DNA from: Allolucifera butyrica
GTDB taxonomy: Bacteria; Bacillota; Negativicutes; Sporomusales; UPPP01
NCBI RefSeq assembly: GCF_900476375.1
Contig: NZ_UPPP01000061.1
Span: 143,668 to 207,667 of the forward strand
DNA length: 64,000 nt
Direction: 5' to 3'
The position numbers and the translations under genes are program-made. Below, in pieces: positions 34,790 to 42,959 of the stretch. Numbering within the stretch: the stretch's first letter is position 1; every line of letters begins with the position of its first letter. The notes under the pieces were generated by a model. That model was not told where the DNA came from. It did no database searches and was given only the letters and a program-made list of their open reading frames with translations.

Positions 34790-37243
34790 TTACCATAATA
34801 TCTTAGAAACTTCTCCATTTGGATGAAAGATTCTTGTCATTTCGGGATCTGTCACAAATTTTTCCTCACCAGTGTACGCAGCATGTTTTTGAAAATATCC
34901 CTGACAATCTGTACACATTTTTCGATTTACCCCAATAGGACTATCCGTTAGAAGAGAAAGTTGTTTTTCTGCATGACAAGCTTGGAACTGCCCTGGGATT
35001 CCGTGATCGTTACTTCCAGAGTTCTTTAATTTATGCCCTATCTCTTCACTATAATCCATAACTTCTCTAGGTTCTACTCGGGTGCATTCTGTTGGGGCTA
35101 TCGTAGTTTTACCATCCCATCCACTCATAGTTTTCTTTCCATTTGATGCAAAAGTTTTTGTACCAAATTTCTCCTCATACTGCTCTCCAACTTCTGCCGC
35201 CCGTTTATACGCTGCCCGAGATTGTTCAATCTCTTTAGCATATTTTTTTGCCATGTTCTCCGCAGCCTTCCCGCTTCCTTCCCCAGCTTCAATCAGCAAT
35301 CTTGGAAATCGAAACGGAGTTCCATGGCCCATGCCGTCGGCGCAGAGGACGAGGGATTCTTCCCAGACAATCTTCGGCTTGGGTATTTTCTCCAGGGCCT
35401 TTAATGCCATGGTTTTGCCTTTGCCTAAGACCACGCGGCCGGCTTCTTCGGCCGCCGTTTTGGCGATTTTCGCCCCTCTGGCCGCTATTCTGGCGGCATC
35501 TTCGGCAGCATTAATTGCTGTTTTGGCCACTACCGATGCCTCTTTGGCCGCTGTGGCCCCTAGCTTTACCCCTTCGGCGAGCTTAGCTCCGGCTTTGGCC
35601 CAGGCGGCCCCCGGTACGGCACAGGCAAAGTTCAGGGCGGCTTCCCCGTAGTTGCCCCGGCCTATGGAGATAGCCCCATTGACGACACTGGCGGCCGAAC
35701 CAATGACCGGACAGCAGCTGGCTATGTCCAGCACGGTCTGGACTTTGTCGATTAGCGGCTCTTTTTTGAAAGTCTCCCAGGCCGCTTCACCTACACTGGC
35801 AATTTTGCCCAAAATAGATTTCTTTTTCGGCTCTGCCGGTTGTTCCACCGGCGGGCAAGGGGATTTATTGGCGCCGTCGACAAGTACGTTGCCGCCATAG
35901 AAGTTAGTTTTGTTGTCTTTCAGGATGATGCTGGCCGGTCCGGAAAAGCCATAGACTCCCAGCATCCCTTCGATGTCGATGTTCTTTGCCGCTTCCAGAC
36001 GGAGGCCCTGTTTGGCCCCGAATACAATGGGCTTAGTACTTTCGATGGTGATTCCGTCCGCATCGTTAAGTTTTATGGCTATTTTTTCAGCGGCGCTTTC
36101 ATCGACGGTAAAGGATACGGTATCCGGGGAAAGGAACAGTTCTTTGCGTTCATAGTTGGTGAAGTAGCGGTTGTTATAGTCCGCTGTCTTGGGGCATTGA
36201 CCGCCGTTTTTCCGGGCGTTGGTCACGAGGATCGCATTGGCCTCATAGCCGTCTTTAAAGTACAGGTTGACGCTTTCCCCGTTATGGGGCATGCAGTAGA
36301 GGAAGTTGCCTAAATCCGAAGCATAAGGAAACCAAAGCGCTGCGGATTTCTCCTGCCTGGCGTCGATATCCAGGTGGACCTGGGAGTTGATTCCCCGGCT
36401 GTCCAGTACTTTGCCGGGTAGGGAGACCCCCTGAATGTTACGGTTTTCCGGGTTGGCCAGCGCCATTTTTTCCGAACCAGCCAGCATATAGGCGCTGGTT
36501 AGCACACCTTTGTCGACTTTGCTGACAATATGGACAACGGTCAATTTTTTGCCGCCATAGTCGACGAGATCTCCCAGCCGCAGTATTTCGTGCCCCTTTG
36601 CCTGATAGGTGATAAAATCTTTTTCTTTCACGCTGTCATCGGCGTTCAGGGCAACTTTCAGATAGTTGCCCAGTTCGCTGCGGCTTGCCTGTTCCGCTGT
36701 TTGAGTCAACGACTTGGCGGAAAGGTTGGGCAGTCCCAGCCAAAAGCGCGGCCGGTGGCTGCTATCGCAGTATTCGGGAACCAGTACAGTCCCCTCTCTG
36801 GCAGCAATTCGCCGGAGGAAATCCCAGTCCGTTTCCCAGTACTGTACGGCAAACCGGTCGTATTTTTTGCTATCCGGCAGAGTAATTAAAAAGGCTTTGG
36901 CAGGATAGTCCTTCAGAACCTCATTGAGCAATTCCTGGTAGCTGATCCCCAGTTGCTGATAAGAACGGGATTTCTTGGCGATATCCAGTTCATAGGTCCA
37001 GGAACGTCCCTCGATTTCCACGATTTTAAGGCCCGCTTGATAGCACAGTTCGATGCGTATACATACCCCGGCAAAAAACGGCTGCGGCTGCCCGGGAAGA
37101 TGGATTTCGATTTTCGCTTTGTCTGCGACTTGTTCAATCTCTTTCGCTTCCAAGGTATCCGGGGCGATGCCCTTTATGTATATTTTACCATGTTCATTGA
37201 GAGAATGTACAATTTCCAGGGCCGTTATACGGCTTAGCTCCAC
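34790..37243 (-). CDS. VgrG spike protein with C-terminal DYW-like deaminase toxin
   Basis: The 817 residues comprise a VgrG/gpD-like spike (1-460), including FAVQYWETDWDFLRRIA near 132 and a needle-like repeat end. A proline linker at 461-475 precedes an alanine-rich helical pre-toxin region (480-625). The deaminase domain lies at about 640-817. Zinc ligands are H757 with E759 (CHAEKQL) and C777/C780 (KMCTDC). The order HxE, CxDC, RIFHPNGEV and a final tryptophan resembles the DYW deaminase of plant PPR proteins and its bacterial toxin relatives. It probably deaminates a base in nucleic acid of a target cell. The first ATG/GTG/TTG is the GTG at 37243, but the frame is open to 37372 and upstream codons (YTFSDITCTLP) align with VgrG2. 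A CTG at 37360 after GGAGGGAG may be the real start. Confidence 0.82.
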   Translation of the reverse strand: MELSRITALEIVHSLNEHGKIYIKGIAPDTLEAKEIEQVADKAKIEIHLPGQPQPFFAGVCIRIELCYQAGLKIVEIEGRSWTYELDIAKKSRSYQQLGISYQELLNEVLKDYPAKAFLITLPDSKKYDRFAVQYWETDWDFLRRIAAREGTVLVPEYCDSSHRPRFWLGLPNLSAKSLTQTAEQASRSELGNYLKVALNADDSVKEKDFITYQAKGHEILRLGDLVDYGGKKLTVVHIVSKVDKGVLTSAYMLAGSEKMALANPENRNIQGVSLPGKVLDSRGINSQVHLDIDARQEKSAALWFPYASDLGNFLYCMPHNGESVNLYFKDGYEANAILVTNARKNGGQCPKTADYNNRYFTNYERKELFLSPDTVSFTVDESAAEKIAIKLNDADGITIESTKPIVFGAKQGLRLEAAKNIDIEGMLGVYGFSGPASIILKDNKTNFYGGNVLVDGANKSPCPPVEQPAEPKKKSILGKIASVGEAAWETFKKEPLIDKVQTVLDIASCCPVIGSAASVVNGAISIGRGNYGEAALNFACAVPGAAWAKAGAKLAEGVKLGATAAKEASVVAKTAINAAEDAARIAARGAKIAKTAAEEAGRVVLGKGKTMALKALEKIPKPKIVWEESLVLCADGMGHGTPFRFPRLLIEAGEGSGKAAENMAKKYAKEIEQSRAAYKRAAEVGEQYEEKFGTKTFASNGKKTMSGWDGKTTIAPTECTRVEPREVMDYSEEIGHKLKNSGSNDHGIPGQFQACHAEKQLSLLTDSPIGVNRKMCTDCQGYFQKHAAYTGEEKFVTDPEMTRIFHPNGEVSKILW

Positions 37244-37404
37244 CGGCAGAGTACAGGTGATATCGCTAAAGGTATACGCCTCGGGAATTGGGTTCGTCGG
37301 GTTTTGGCCGCCCTGTCCGGAGTCTGCCTGGTTTATTTTTTCTTGTTCTTGCTGTTTCAGCGTTCTCCCTCCCTATTGTGCAAGAATCGGGTTTCTCCCT
37401 CGCT

Positions 37405-37782
37405 CTAACCGCCTTGTCCGTCATTGGTAATTCTGATTTTTCCGCCGACGGCGCAGGCGGTTGTGCAGCGGTTGAGCAAGGCCGGTTGTGTCTCAATCAG
37501 CACGTCCGTTTTCCCGCCGGCCCAGGGACTGGTGGCGGGCTGGCACGGCCCGTCCAATACGCTGCAGGTTCCGTAGGGCATGATGTTTACATTGGGTACA
37601 TAGTCCATTGTGTTTAATTGCGGTTGATTTTTTAAAAAGACGCCGTGAGAAAAAGGAATATTCAGGTTGCTTGGTTTGCTGCCTTTGTCGCAGGCGGTTT
37701 GCGCGCCGCGAACCACATAGGTGAATTCCCCGCCTCCGGCGGGCGAAAGATTGGTCCCCATATCATACAGGCCCTTGCTCAT
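37405..37782 (-). CDS. DUF4280 PAAR-like spike-tip protein
   Basis: The 125-residue protein has the DUF4280 hallmarks: VVRGAQTACDKGSKPSNLNI, NVNIMPYGTCSV and CTTACAVGGKIRITNDGQG, with several conserved cysteines. This family stands in for PAAR as the sharp tip on VgrG in Gram-positive and diderm Firmicute injection loci. It lies between the toxin-VgrG gene and a gene it overlaps by 20 bases upstream. Confidence 0.85.
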   Translation of the reverse strand: MSKGLYDMGTNLSPAGGGEFTYVVRGAQTACDKGSKPSNLNIPFSHGVFLKNQPQLNTMDYVPNVNIMPYGTCSVLDGPCQPATSPWAGGKTDVLIETQPALLNRCTTACAVGGKIRITNDGQGG

Positions 37783-38314
37783 CTTCTATTTCCTCCCCTT
37801 CTGTAGCGATCCGTTTCAATTCAATGCCGTAGGTTAGACGCCTTAGCAGGCTCTCCGCCACGTCCAGCCGGACGACAAGGAACATTTCCAGGGTTTCGGC
37901 CAGTTTGAAGATTGGCTTATTGCCGATTTTTGCCGGGTCAAGCACCAGATGTTTGATTCTTTTGTCAGGGTAAAAAACGGCGCTCGCCGCCAGACAGTCG
38001 AGTTCTTCGACTCCTAAAAGCCAATACAGAGCCTGGTCCTGCCTTTTTTCCCGGATGATACGGCAAGCCTTGAATATCAGGGTTTTGTCGTATTTGGCGA
38101 ACAGTTCTTTGATTTCATTGCTGACGAGACAAACCGGACTGGTTATGACGTCGGCATATCGTTCCGTACTGCCGCCGGCTTGCATCACCAGGTTCATGTC
38201 ATCCCGTTGCCCGGCTTGTTCTTTGGTCAGTAGTTTCTTATTAGCCAGGACGGCAGGAGCCGGCAGGCGAAGTCTGCCGGTGTGTTCGCCTGATTTTAAG
38301 CTAAAATATTCCAT
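37763..38314 (-). CDS. Hypothetical protein of VgrG/DUF4280 loci
   Basis: The 183-residue protein starts MEYFSLKSGEHTGRLRLPAP and has no signal peptide. The layout (ADVITSPVCLVSNEIKELF, ALYWLLGVEELDCL, LRRLTYGIELKRI) is like the Imm11/DUF1629 proteins that accompany DUF4280 genes, but I am not sure. It could be an adaptor or chaperone that loads cargo on the tip. It is coupled to the DUF4280 gene by an overlap and follows the pentapeptide gene after four bases. Confidence 0.5.
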   Translation of the reverse strand: MEYFSLKSGEHTGRLRLPAPAVLANKKLLTKEQAGQRDDMNLVMQAGGSTERYADVITSPVCLVSNEIKELFAKYDKTLIFKACRIIREKRQDQALYWLLGVEELDCLAASAVFYPDKRIKHLVLDPAKIGNKPIFKLAETLEMFLVVRLDVAESLLRRLTYGIELKRIATEGEEIEDEQGPV

Positions 38315-38318
38315 CGCC

Positions 38319-39512
38319 TTATACCCCCCGCCGAATGACTTCTTGTCTTTGCCGCGGATCCAACCCCAGACATTCCAGGTTCGTGTCCGGGGAAAAGACC
38401 GCTGCCCCCATTTGCGCCCGGGTGAAGTGGCAGTGAGTAAATTCCGCCCGGGAAAAATCGGCGCCGGTTAAACAGCAATCCATAAAATCGCAATCAATGA
38501 ACCGGGTTTCCCGAAAATTGGCCTGGTTTAATTGTGCGTGATAAAAGTTCACGTTGCGCAGTGTCGCCTGGGCAAAAGAGATGCCCGGCAGAATCCCGAT
38601 GAATCGTTCTCTGGTTAGATTGCATTGGGCTCCGTCAATATAGTGAAACCGGCTGCCGGTAATTTCCGCCTGGCTAAAGTCCGCTCCCGGCATGACACTG
38701 TGGAAGAAATCGGACTTAGAAATCCGGGCGCCGGTAAAATCCGCTCCCCATAATTCGCTGTAGCGAAGCTGGGTTTGTTGAAATGTACTTTTCGCAAAGC
38801 GAACGTATTGTAATTCCAGTTGGTCCATATTCATGGCCGGAAAGTCCAGTGCGGTCCACACTTCGCCGGTAAAGCGCCTTTCCTGTTGGGCCAGACTGGT
38901 TTGGACGGCTTCCCAGTCCTTGGGACGAATATCATAACGGTATATCTCACGGGACTGGTCTTTGTATTCGCCAATGGTTATGTGGACTACGTCTTCTTTT
39001 TCCATGGCGATGAATTCCGGACAGGTTACCGCTTTTTTCATTCCCCGGCGGGCGATTGCTTCTACATAGGCGCCATATCGGGCGGCTTCCGTCCTTTTTA
39101 TTAAGTCAATGTCATAAACGGTAATCCGGCCGGCATATTTTTTTCGGGCGTCATTCAGCCGGCAGCAAAATTCATGGAGAAAGGAATAGGCCCAGGCGCC
39201 ATCGTAGGAACCGGCGCATTCCTGTTTATCGAGATACCAGTTTTCATCCAATGCATCCAGGCGATAGCCCCCTTTTCCCTCCATTAACGAGGTATAGAGG
39301 AAAGAACAGTGAATATAGGCAATTTTGCCTTTCCGGCCTTGTTCTTGCTGTTTACGGACTTTCCGGCAGAAGCGGCAGAAAACCAGCACGAAGTCTTCGG
39401 TCAGCTTTTCTAGATGCGATAGATAGTAGGCGTCCAAAGCCTCCAGGTTTTGGTAATATGGCTCGGCGGCGCCGTTTTTCAAGAGATGCAGCAGTGCTTC
39501 ATATTGGTTCAT
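38319..39512 (-). CDS. Pentapeptide-repeat protein of the secretion locus
   Basis: Of 397 residues, the first 220 form a helical domain of unknown type (MNQYEALLHLLKNGAAEPYY). The rest is a quadrilateral beta-helix of pentapeptide repeats, A(D/N)FxxA-like: ADFTGARISKSDFFHS, ADFSQAEITGSRF, VNFYHAQLNQANF and ADFSRAEFTHCHF. Pentapeptide proteins are frequent in VgrG/DUF4280 loci as adaptors, but their exact role is not established. It lies after duplicated module A. Confidence 0.75.
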   Translation of the reverse strand: MNQYEALLHLLKNGAAEPYYQNLEALDAYYLSHLEKLTEDFVLVFCRFCRKVRKQQEQGRKGKIAYIHCSFLYTSLMEGKGGYRLDALDENWYLDKQECAGSYDGAWAYSFLHEFCCRLNDARKKYAGRITVYDIDLIKRTEAARYGAYVEAIARRGMKKAVTCPEFIAMEKEDVVHITIGEYKDQSREIYRYDIRPKDWEAVQTSLAQQERRFTGEVWTALDFPAMNMDQLELQYVRFAKSTFQQTQLRYSELWGADFTGARISKSDFFHSVMPGADFSQAEITGSRFHYIDGAQCNLTRERFIGILPGISFAQATLRNVNFYHAQLNQANFRETRFIDCDFMDCCLTGADFSRAEFTHCHFTRAQMGAAVFSPDTNLECLGLDPRQRQEVIRRGV

Positions 39513-39536
39513 AGAAACGGATACCCTCCATCAGTC

Positions 39537-39687
39537 CCATTTTCCGCAGTCCTCTGTCAATCGACAATAATTCTCCAGAGAAAAATCAACTTGATGAATT
39601 TTAAACGGAATGTAAACTTAATTATTTACTTCGTGGCTATAATTGGGAGAAATATTGTCGCCATACATTCAGGGTGCGGAATGTGGG
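39537..39687 (-). other. Duplicated non-coding module A, copy 2
   Basis: This intergenic block between VgrG2 and the pentapeptide gene matches 9281-9392 at the first secretion locus. It shares GCAGTCCTCT, ATCGACA, ATTATTTACTT, a TTGGGAGA..ATATTGTCGC block and TTCAGG. It contains an inverted ATTGTCGATTGACAG-like core. The copy is longer by about 40 bases because of an insertion after ATTCTCC. Confidence 0.65.
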
Positions 39688-39688
39688 T

Positions 39689-41608
39689 TTAGTTGGTCTT
39701 GACTTCTTCCCCTTTGATTGTAATCAGACCGCTTTTCTCGCTTTGGATGAGCGCCGGCCCGCAATTGATTTTTACGCTTTCGCCCCCTTGAAAAACCACG
39801 TCTTTGTCCGCATGAATAAGAATGCTTTCCTGGCTTTTGATCTGGATATCCTTTTCGCTGACAATGGTAATGCCGTCGGCGTCGGTAAGATAAATGAAGA
39901 TTTTTCCGGCCTGACCGGTAATATAGATTCCTTCCGGCGTAAAGAGCACTTCTTTACCGTATTTGTTGCTGAAGGATTTTCTGTCCGGGTCGGTCCGGGG
40001 TGGCGGATTATCGCCGATGCCGCCGGCTGTTCTTTGTTGGCTTTGCAGGGATTCGTCCCGGTTGACCGAGCTTGCCGCTACCGCGTCTTCTTCTTTATGG
40101 GTGGGAAAATAAATGCGGACCGTATCGCCCGGTTCCGGCATGGCATAAAAACCACTGCCCGTCGGCGAGGAAAACACGGTAGAGTAAGGAAAATACCAGT
40201 CCGCCCCGCTATCCCATGCGGGATCAATTTCTACCAGATACGCTTTGATTTGGTCTTTGGTAACGACCTTTACCTGCGCCATAACGGATACACCGGCAAG
40301 CAGGGGATTAAACCGGTCTTTCTGAAAAAGTCCGTTTTTGCTGACCAATAAATAATGATAGGTAAGCACGCCTTGTTCCAACGCCGCTTCGATGGAGTTT
40401 ACGTACAAGGTATGCTGCAAAAATTGAATACAGTCTCCAATCGTAAACCGGTCAATACTGTCTACCTGATAGCAGATAAAATCCGCCTCGCTTAAACTTG
40501 GCTGAGAATGGACCGCGTCATTGGCCTGAGCGGTACGAAATTTTCCAATTTCCTTTTTTACCCGGTATGAGGCTGTCGTGATAGTTTTGGCTTGCTGCCC
40601 AATGGGTACGCCAAAGTAGATCTGGACTTTGTCGGAGGTGACGACCGGTACAAGGCCGGTATTGAAGTGTGAGGCCATACGGCGCATAAATTCCCAATCC
40701 GTTTCTTTATATTGCACGATGAGTTTTCCGGTTTGTTTTTTTCCCTCCCGGTTGTTGACTTCGGCTTCTCCCCGGACTACCGCCTGAATAACATCATCAT
40801 ACGTGGCGGTCATACGCTGAAAGGAACGGCTGTTTTTCTTTACATCCAGGTTATAGCTGGGGCTGACGACCTGCACTTCGATATATTTTAAATCGGTCGT
40901 TTGCTTTTGCTCCACCGTAAGGATGATTCCCTGAAACAGGCATTCGGTCTGGCCGTTTTCATCCACACTGTACAGAGCGGCCGCCGTACCTGCGCCGGTA
41001 TGCTGGACAGTGTAATCCTCCGTTGCTCTTAACACGCCTTTTACGGTTAAGGCAGCGTGTTCATTGATTTCCTGACGAATGCGCACATCCAAAATGTCCG
41101 AGAAATCAAAGGGAACAAAGCGAAGCTTGTGGACGGCTATGGCCGGTCCTGCCGAAGCGGGCAACCCGCTGCCGTTATTCTCATCATTCTGTGGTTCGAC
41201 CGCCTTGATTCCCATTTTTTCCGCTTTCTCCAGGATTGCCGGTATTTTGTCGGAGATATTGGCGGAAGTAATTCCCAAAACTTTTCCGGTATTGACCAGA
41301 GCCATGGCTTGTTCCGGTTTGGCCAAATTGGACTCTACCAGACCGCTTTGCACCGCGCCGCCGATATAGCTTGCTGCCGTTTCTGCCGTTAATTTGCCGC
41401 CTGATAAGGCTCCTACCCCGGCGGCTCCGTTCATAAAGGAACTGATTTTACCGGCACCCGAAAGGCCCAGGCTGGATGCGGCATTGACAAATTGCGAAAT
41501 ATTGGCTAGGTTGTTGATCCCCAGAGCCGCCGGCGTTTTGACTCCACCGGCGGCTTGCCCTGCGTTGGCGACAGCTTCTTTTATGCTGCCCGTTGCGCTG
41601 ATATCCAT
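39689..41608 (-). CDS. VgrG-like spike protein without toxin domain
   Basis: The 639-residue protein starts with about 150 residues of small-residue-rich, glycine-containing helices (SIKEAVANAGQAAGGVKTPA), which is unusual for VgrG. The spike core follows from about residue 165, with FVPFDFSDILDVRIRQEINE, VQYKETDWEFMRRMASHFN, an OB-like gp5 part and a C-terminal needle (DADGITIVSEKDIQIKSQES). It ends without an effector domain. It is homologous to the toxin-bearing VgrG in the same locus, and the two may form mixed trimers or alternative spikes. Confidence 0.8.
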   Translation of the reverse strand: MDISATGSIKEAVANAGQAAGGVKTPAALGINNLANISQFVNAASSLGLSGAGKISSFMNGAAGVGALSGGKLTAETAASYIGGAVQSGLVESNLAKPEQAMALVNTGKVLGITSANISDKIPAILEKAEKMGIKAVEPQNDENNGSGLPASAGPAIAVHKLRFVPFDFSDILDVRIRQEINEHAALTVKGVLRATEDYTVQHTGAGTAAALYSVDENGQTECLFQGIILTVEQKQTTDLKYIEVQVVSPSYNLDVKKNSRSFQRMTATYDDVIQAVVRGEAEVNNREGKKQTGKLIVQYKETDWEFMRRMASHFNTGLVPVVTSDKVQIYFGVPIGQQAKTITTASYRVKKEIGKFRTAQANDAVHSQPSLSEADFICYQVDSIDRFTIGDCIQFLQHTLYVNSIEAALEQGVLTYHYLLVSKNGLFQKDRFNPLLAGVSVMAQVKVVTKDQIKAYLVEIDPAWDSGADWYFPYSTVFSSPTGSGFYAMPEPGDTVRIYFPTHKEEDAVAASSVNRDESLQSQQRTAGGIGDNPPPRTDPDRKSFSNKYGKEVLFTPEGIYITGQAGKIFIYLTDADGITIVSEKDIQIKSQESILIHADKDVVFQGGESVKINCGPALIQSEKSGLITIKGEEVKTN

Positions 41609-41626
41609 CGTATCTTTCGGCCTCCT

Positions 41627-42262
41627 CTACCTTTGTTCCTGATATACAAACTGTAATGTGCCCATCATTTCCAGAGCAACCGGCTTCCAGCGTGCTTGCT
41701 CTTTCGCCAAGCAATTGAAGGTAATCAGTACGGCCTGCCCATCTAATACTATACAGCCCATTAGGTTATAGATCTCTTCATCGGCAGCCGGCAGGATAAA
41801 GTCATACCAGGCGACCGGCAGGCGGTTTTCTCTATTTTCGATAAAACCTTCTTCTAGAAAGGAGGCTTTCATGCTTTTACCCGTCAGCAGTTTTAAAGCC
41901 GCCGCAAAATCGGCTACCTGTTCGTTGCGCAACCGTTGCGCCAATGGTTTTATGGTTAGGTTGACGGTAGTGGTGTAATCGGTAAGAATTACTTGCGGGC
42001 GGGATTCATAAGGATATTTGGTCTTTACCAGCTCCATCGGCATATCCTGCCATTCCTCCGGTAAGACCATCCGGATCGTTCCCGCCAGCAAATCACGGGG
42101 AGCAAACTGGATTGTTTCCCCCAAAACGGTGACTTGTCCGTCATAAATGGTTTGCGATGTTGTTTCCGCCCGGACTGCGGCTTCCCTCGCTGCGAGTTCT
42201 TCCCGTTCTTCTTGTTCCACCATGAGTTTTATAATTTCTTCGTCCATGTATTTCAATGACAT
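41627..42262 (-). CDS. DcrB/DUF1795-like protein of the secretion locus
   Basis: The protein of about 211 residues starts at ATG 42262 (MSLKYMDEEIIKL) after a near-perfect AAGGAGG site; an upstream start at 42277 lies within that site. An acidic helical N-terminus precedes a domain with FAPRDLLAGTIRMVLPEEWQ and TVNLTIKPLAQRLRNEQVAD, like DcrB/DUF1795 proteins found with VgrG and Rhs genes, where they act as adaptors or chaperones. It is first in the operon after shared promoter module B. Confidence 0.65.
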   Translation of the reverse strand: MSLKYMDEEIIKLMVEQEEREELAAREAAVRAETTSQTIYDGQVTVLGETIQFAPRDLLAGTIRMVLPEEWQDMPMELVKTKYPYESRPQVILTDYTTTVNLTIKPLAQRLRNEQVADFAAALKLLTGKSMKASFLEEGFIENRENRLPVAWYDFILPAADEEIYNLMGCIVLDGQAVLITFNCLAKEQARWKPVALEMMGTLQFVYQEQR

Positions 42263-42308
42263 AGCAACCTCCTTCATTTGAAATGGGATAAAATTCCCTT
42301 AAATCAAT

Positions 42309-42373
42309 AATATGGAATGGAAAATTTTTCTTTTTAAAGCTTATAATAAATTTGTGACAAAAAAGTGACAAAA
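42309..42373 (-). promoter_or_regulatory. Shared promoter module B, copy 2
   Basis: Near-identical to 9387-9452: two TTGTCA hexamers 11 bp apart (42371-42366 and 42360-42355) and TTAAAA 17 bp after the second. It stands 47 bases before the first gene of the spike operon, as copy 1 stands before the YkuD/Hcp group. Confidence 0.6.
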
Positions 42374-42377
42374 ATAA

Positions 42378-42403
42378 AAGAGTCCGTATTTTCACGGACT
42401 CTT
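42378..42403 (-). terminator. Terminator hairpin upstream of the spike operon
   Basis: The stem AAGAGTCCGT/ACGGACTCTT with loop ATTTTC is followed by TTTTAT on the minus strand. It is a near copy of the terminator after the intact tRNA-Pro (42739-42765), so hairpin and tRNA fragment were duplicated together. Confidence 0.75.
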
Positions 42404-42432
42404 GATTCTACTGTATCTATTAATTTTCAAAC

Positions 42433-42480
42433 TGGCGGAGCGACACGATTTGAACGTGCGGCCTCTACCATCCCAGGTAC
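42433..42480 (-). pseudogene. tRNA-Pro 3'-half fragment, possible attachment-site relic
   Basis: About 45 bases match the 3' half of the tRNA-Pro at 42784, from the CCA end to the anticodon loop, with one deletion and a few changes, and then lose all similarity. A partial 3' copy of a tRNA next to the intact gene is the usual trace of an integrative element. Here only some 300 bases lie between the two copies. Confidence 0.65.
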
Positions 42481-42507
42481 CAGATAGCCTCCTTAACGCA
42501 CTAGTTA

Positions 42508-42618
42508 TTAGCGGCCTTTGGAATTTTCATTTGCCCTTGGCTTTTGAGGCCGTGGTGTAGTAGGTCTAGAATTTACGAGACCTTTTTTCATATAACCCTC
42601 TTGAAGTCTGGTAGTCAT
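42508..42618 (-). CDS. Small basic proline-rich peptide, 36 aa
   Basis: The frame starts MTTRLQEGYMKKGLVNSRPT, is rich in Pro, Arg and Lys, and ends in NENSKGR. A strong GGAGGAAT ribosome site lies nine bases before the ATG. No family recognised. It lies alone between the tRNA-Pro and its 3' fragment, so it may be the cargo of a collapsed element or an old resident gene. Confidence 0.55.
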   Translation of the reverse strand: MTTRLQEGYMKKGLVNSRPTTPRPQKPRANENSKGR

Positions 42619-42738
42619 GGCTTTTATTCCTCCTCTTCCCTATTAATATATTCACTGAATTTCGTTATATATACATTTCATCCTATTTGTCCACTAAAAA
42701 CACCTTTGAAGGACAGCTCGAGGAAATGTTACCATAAT

Positions 42739-42765
42739 AAAAGAGTCCGCGTTCCCGCGAACTCT
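42739..42765 (-). terminator. Terminator after tRNA-Pro
   Basis: AGAGTTCGCG/CGCGGACTCT stem with a GAA loop and a following TTTTATT on the minus strand. It is nearly the same as the hairpin at 42378. Confidence 0.7.
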
Positions 42766-42783
42766 AGATATTACTTATTTTAC

Positions 42784-42861
42784 TGGTCGGAGCGACACGA
42801 CTTGAACGTGCGGCCTCTACCACCCCAAGGTAGCGCTCTACCAAACTGAGCTACGCCCCGA
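42784..42861 (-). tRNA. tRNA-Pro (anticodon GGG)
   Basis: The minus strand folds as a full cloverleaf. The acceptor stem is TCGGGGC with GCTCCGA, and the D arm is GCTC...GAGC. The anticodon stem CTACC/GGTAG encloses the loop TTGGGGT, placing GGG at 34-36. The T loop reads TTCAAGT, and CCA is encoded. It reads CCC/CCU proline codons. Confidence 0.93.
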
Positions 42862-42959
42862 CTGACAAAGACTATTTTACTTCTTTTTGGCTCCTATGTC
42901 AAGCTATATCTTCCGATTACCATTGCAGGCTTGTTTCCCGTATGTAATCCGTCTGGAAG

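Noticed and set aside
35082..35651. A 189-codon plus-strand frame opposite the VgrG toxin gene
   Set aside because: Alanine- and serine-rich shadow of the alanine-rich helical region on the other strand.
39674..40351. A 225-codon plus-strand frame opposite the second VgrG
   Set aside because: It is a shadow of the long VgrG frame; GC-rich third positions keep the opposite strand open. No ribosome site or family resemblance.
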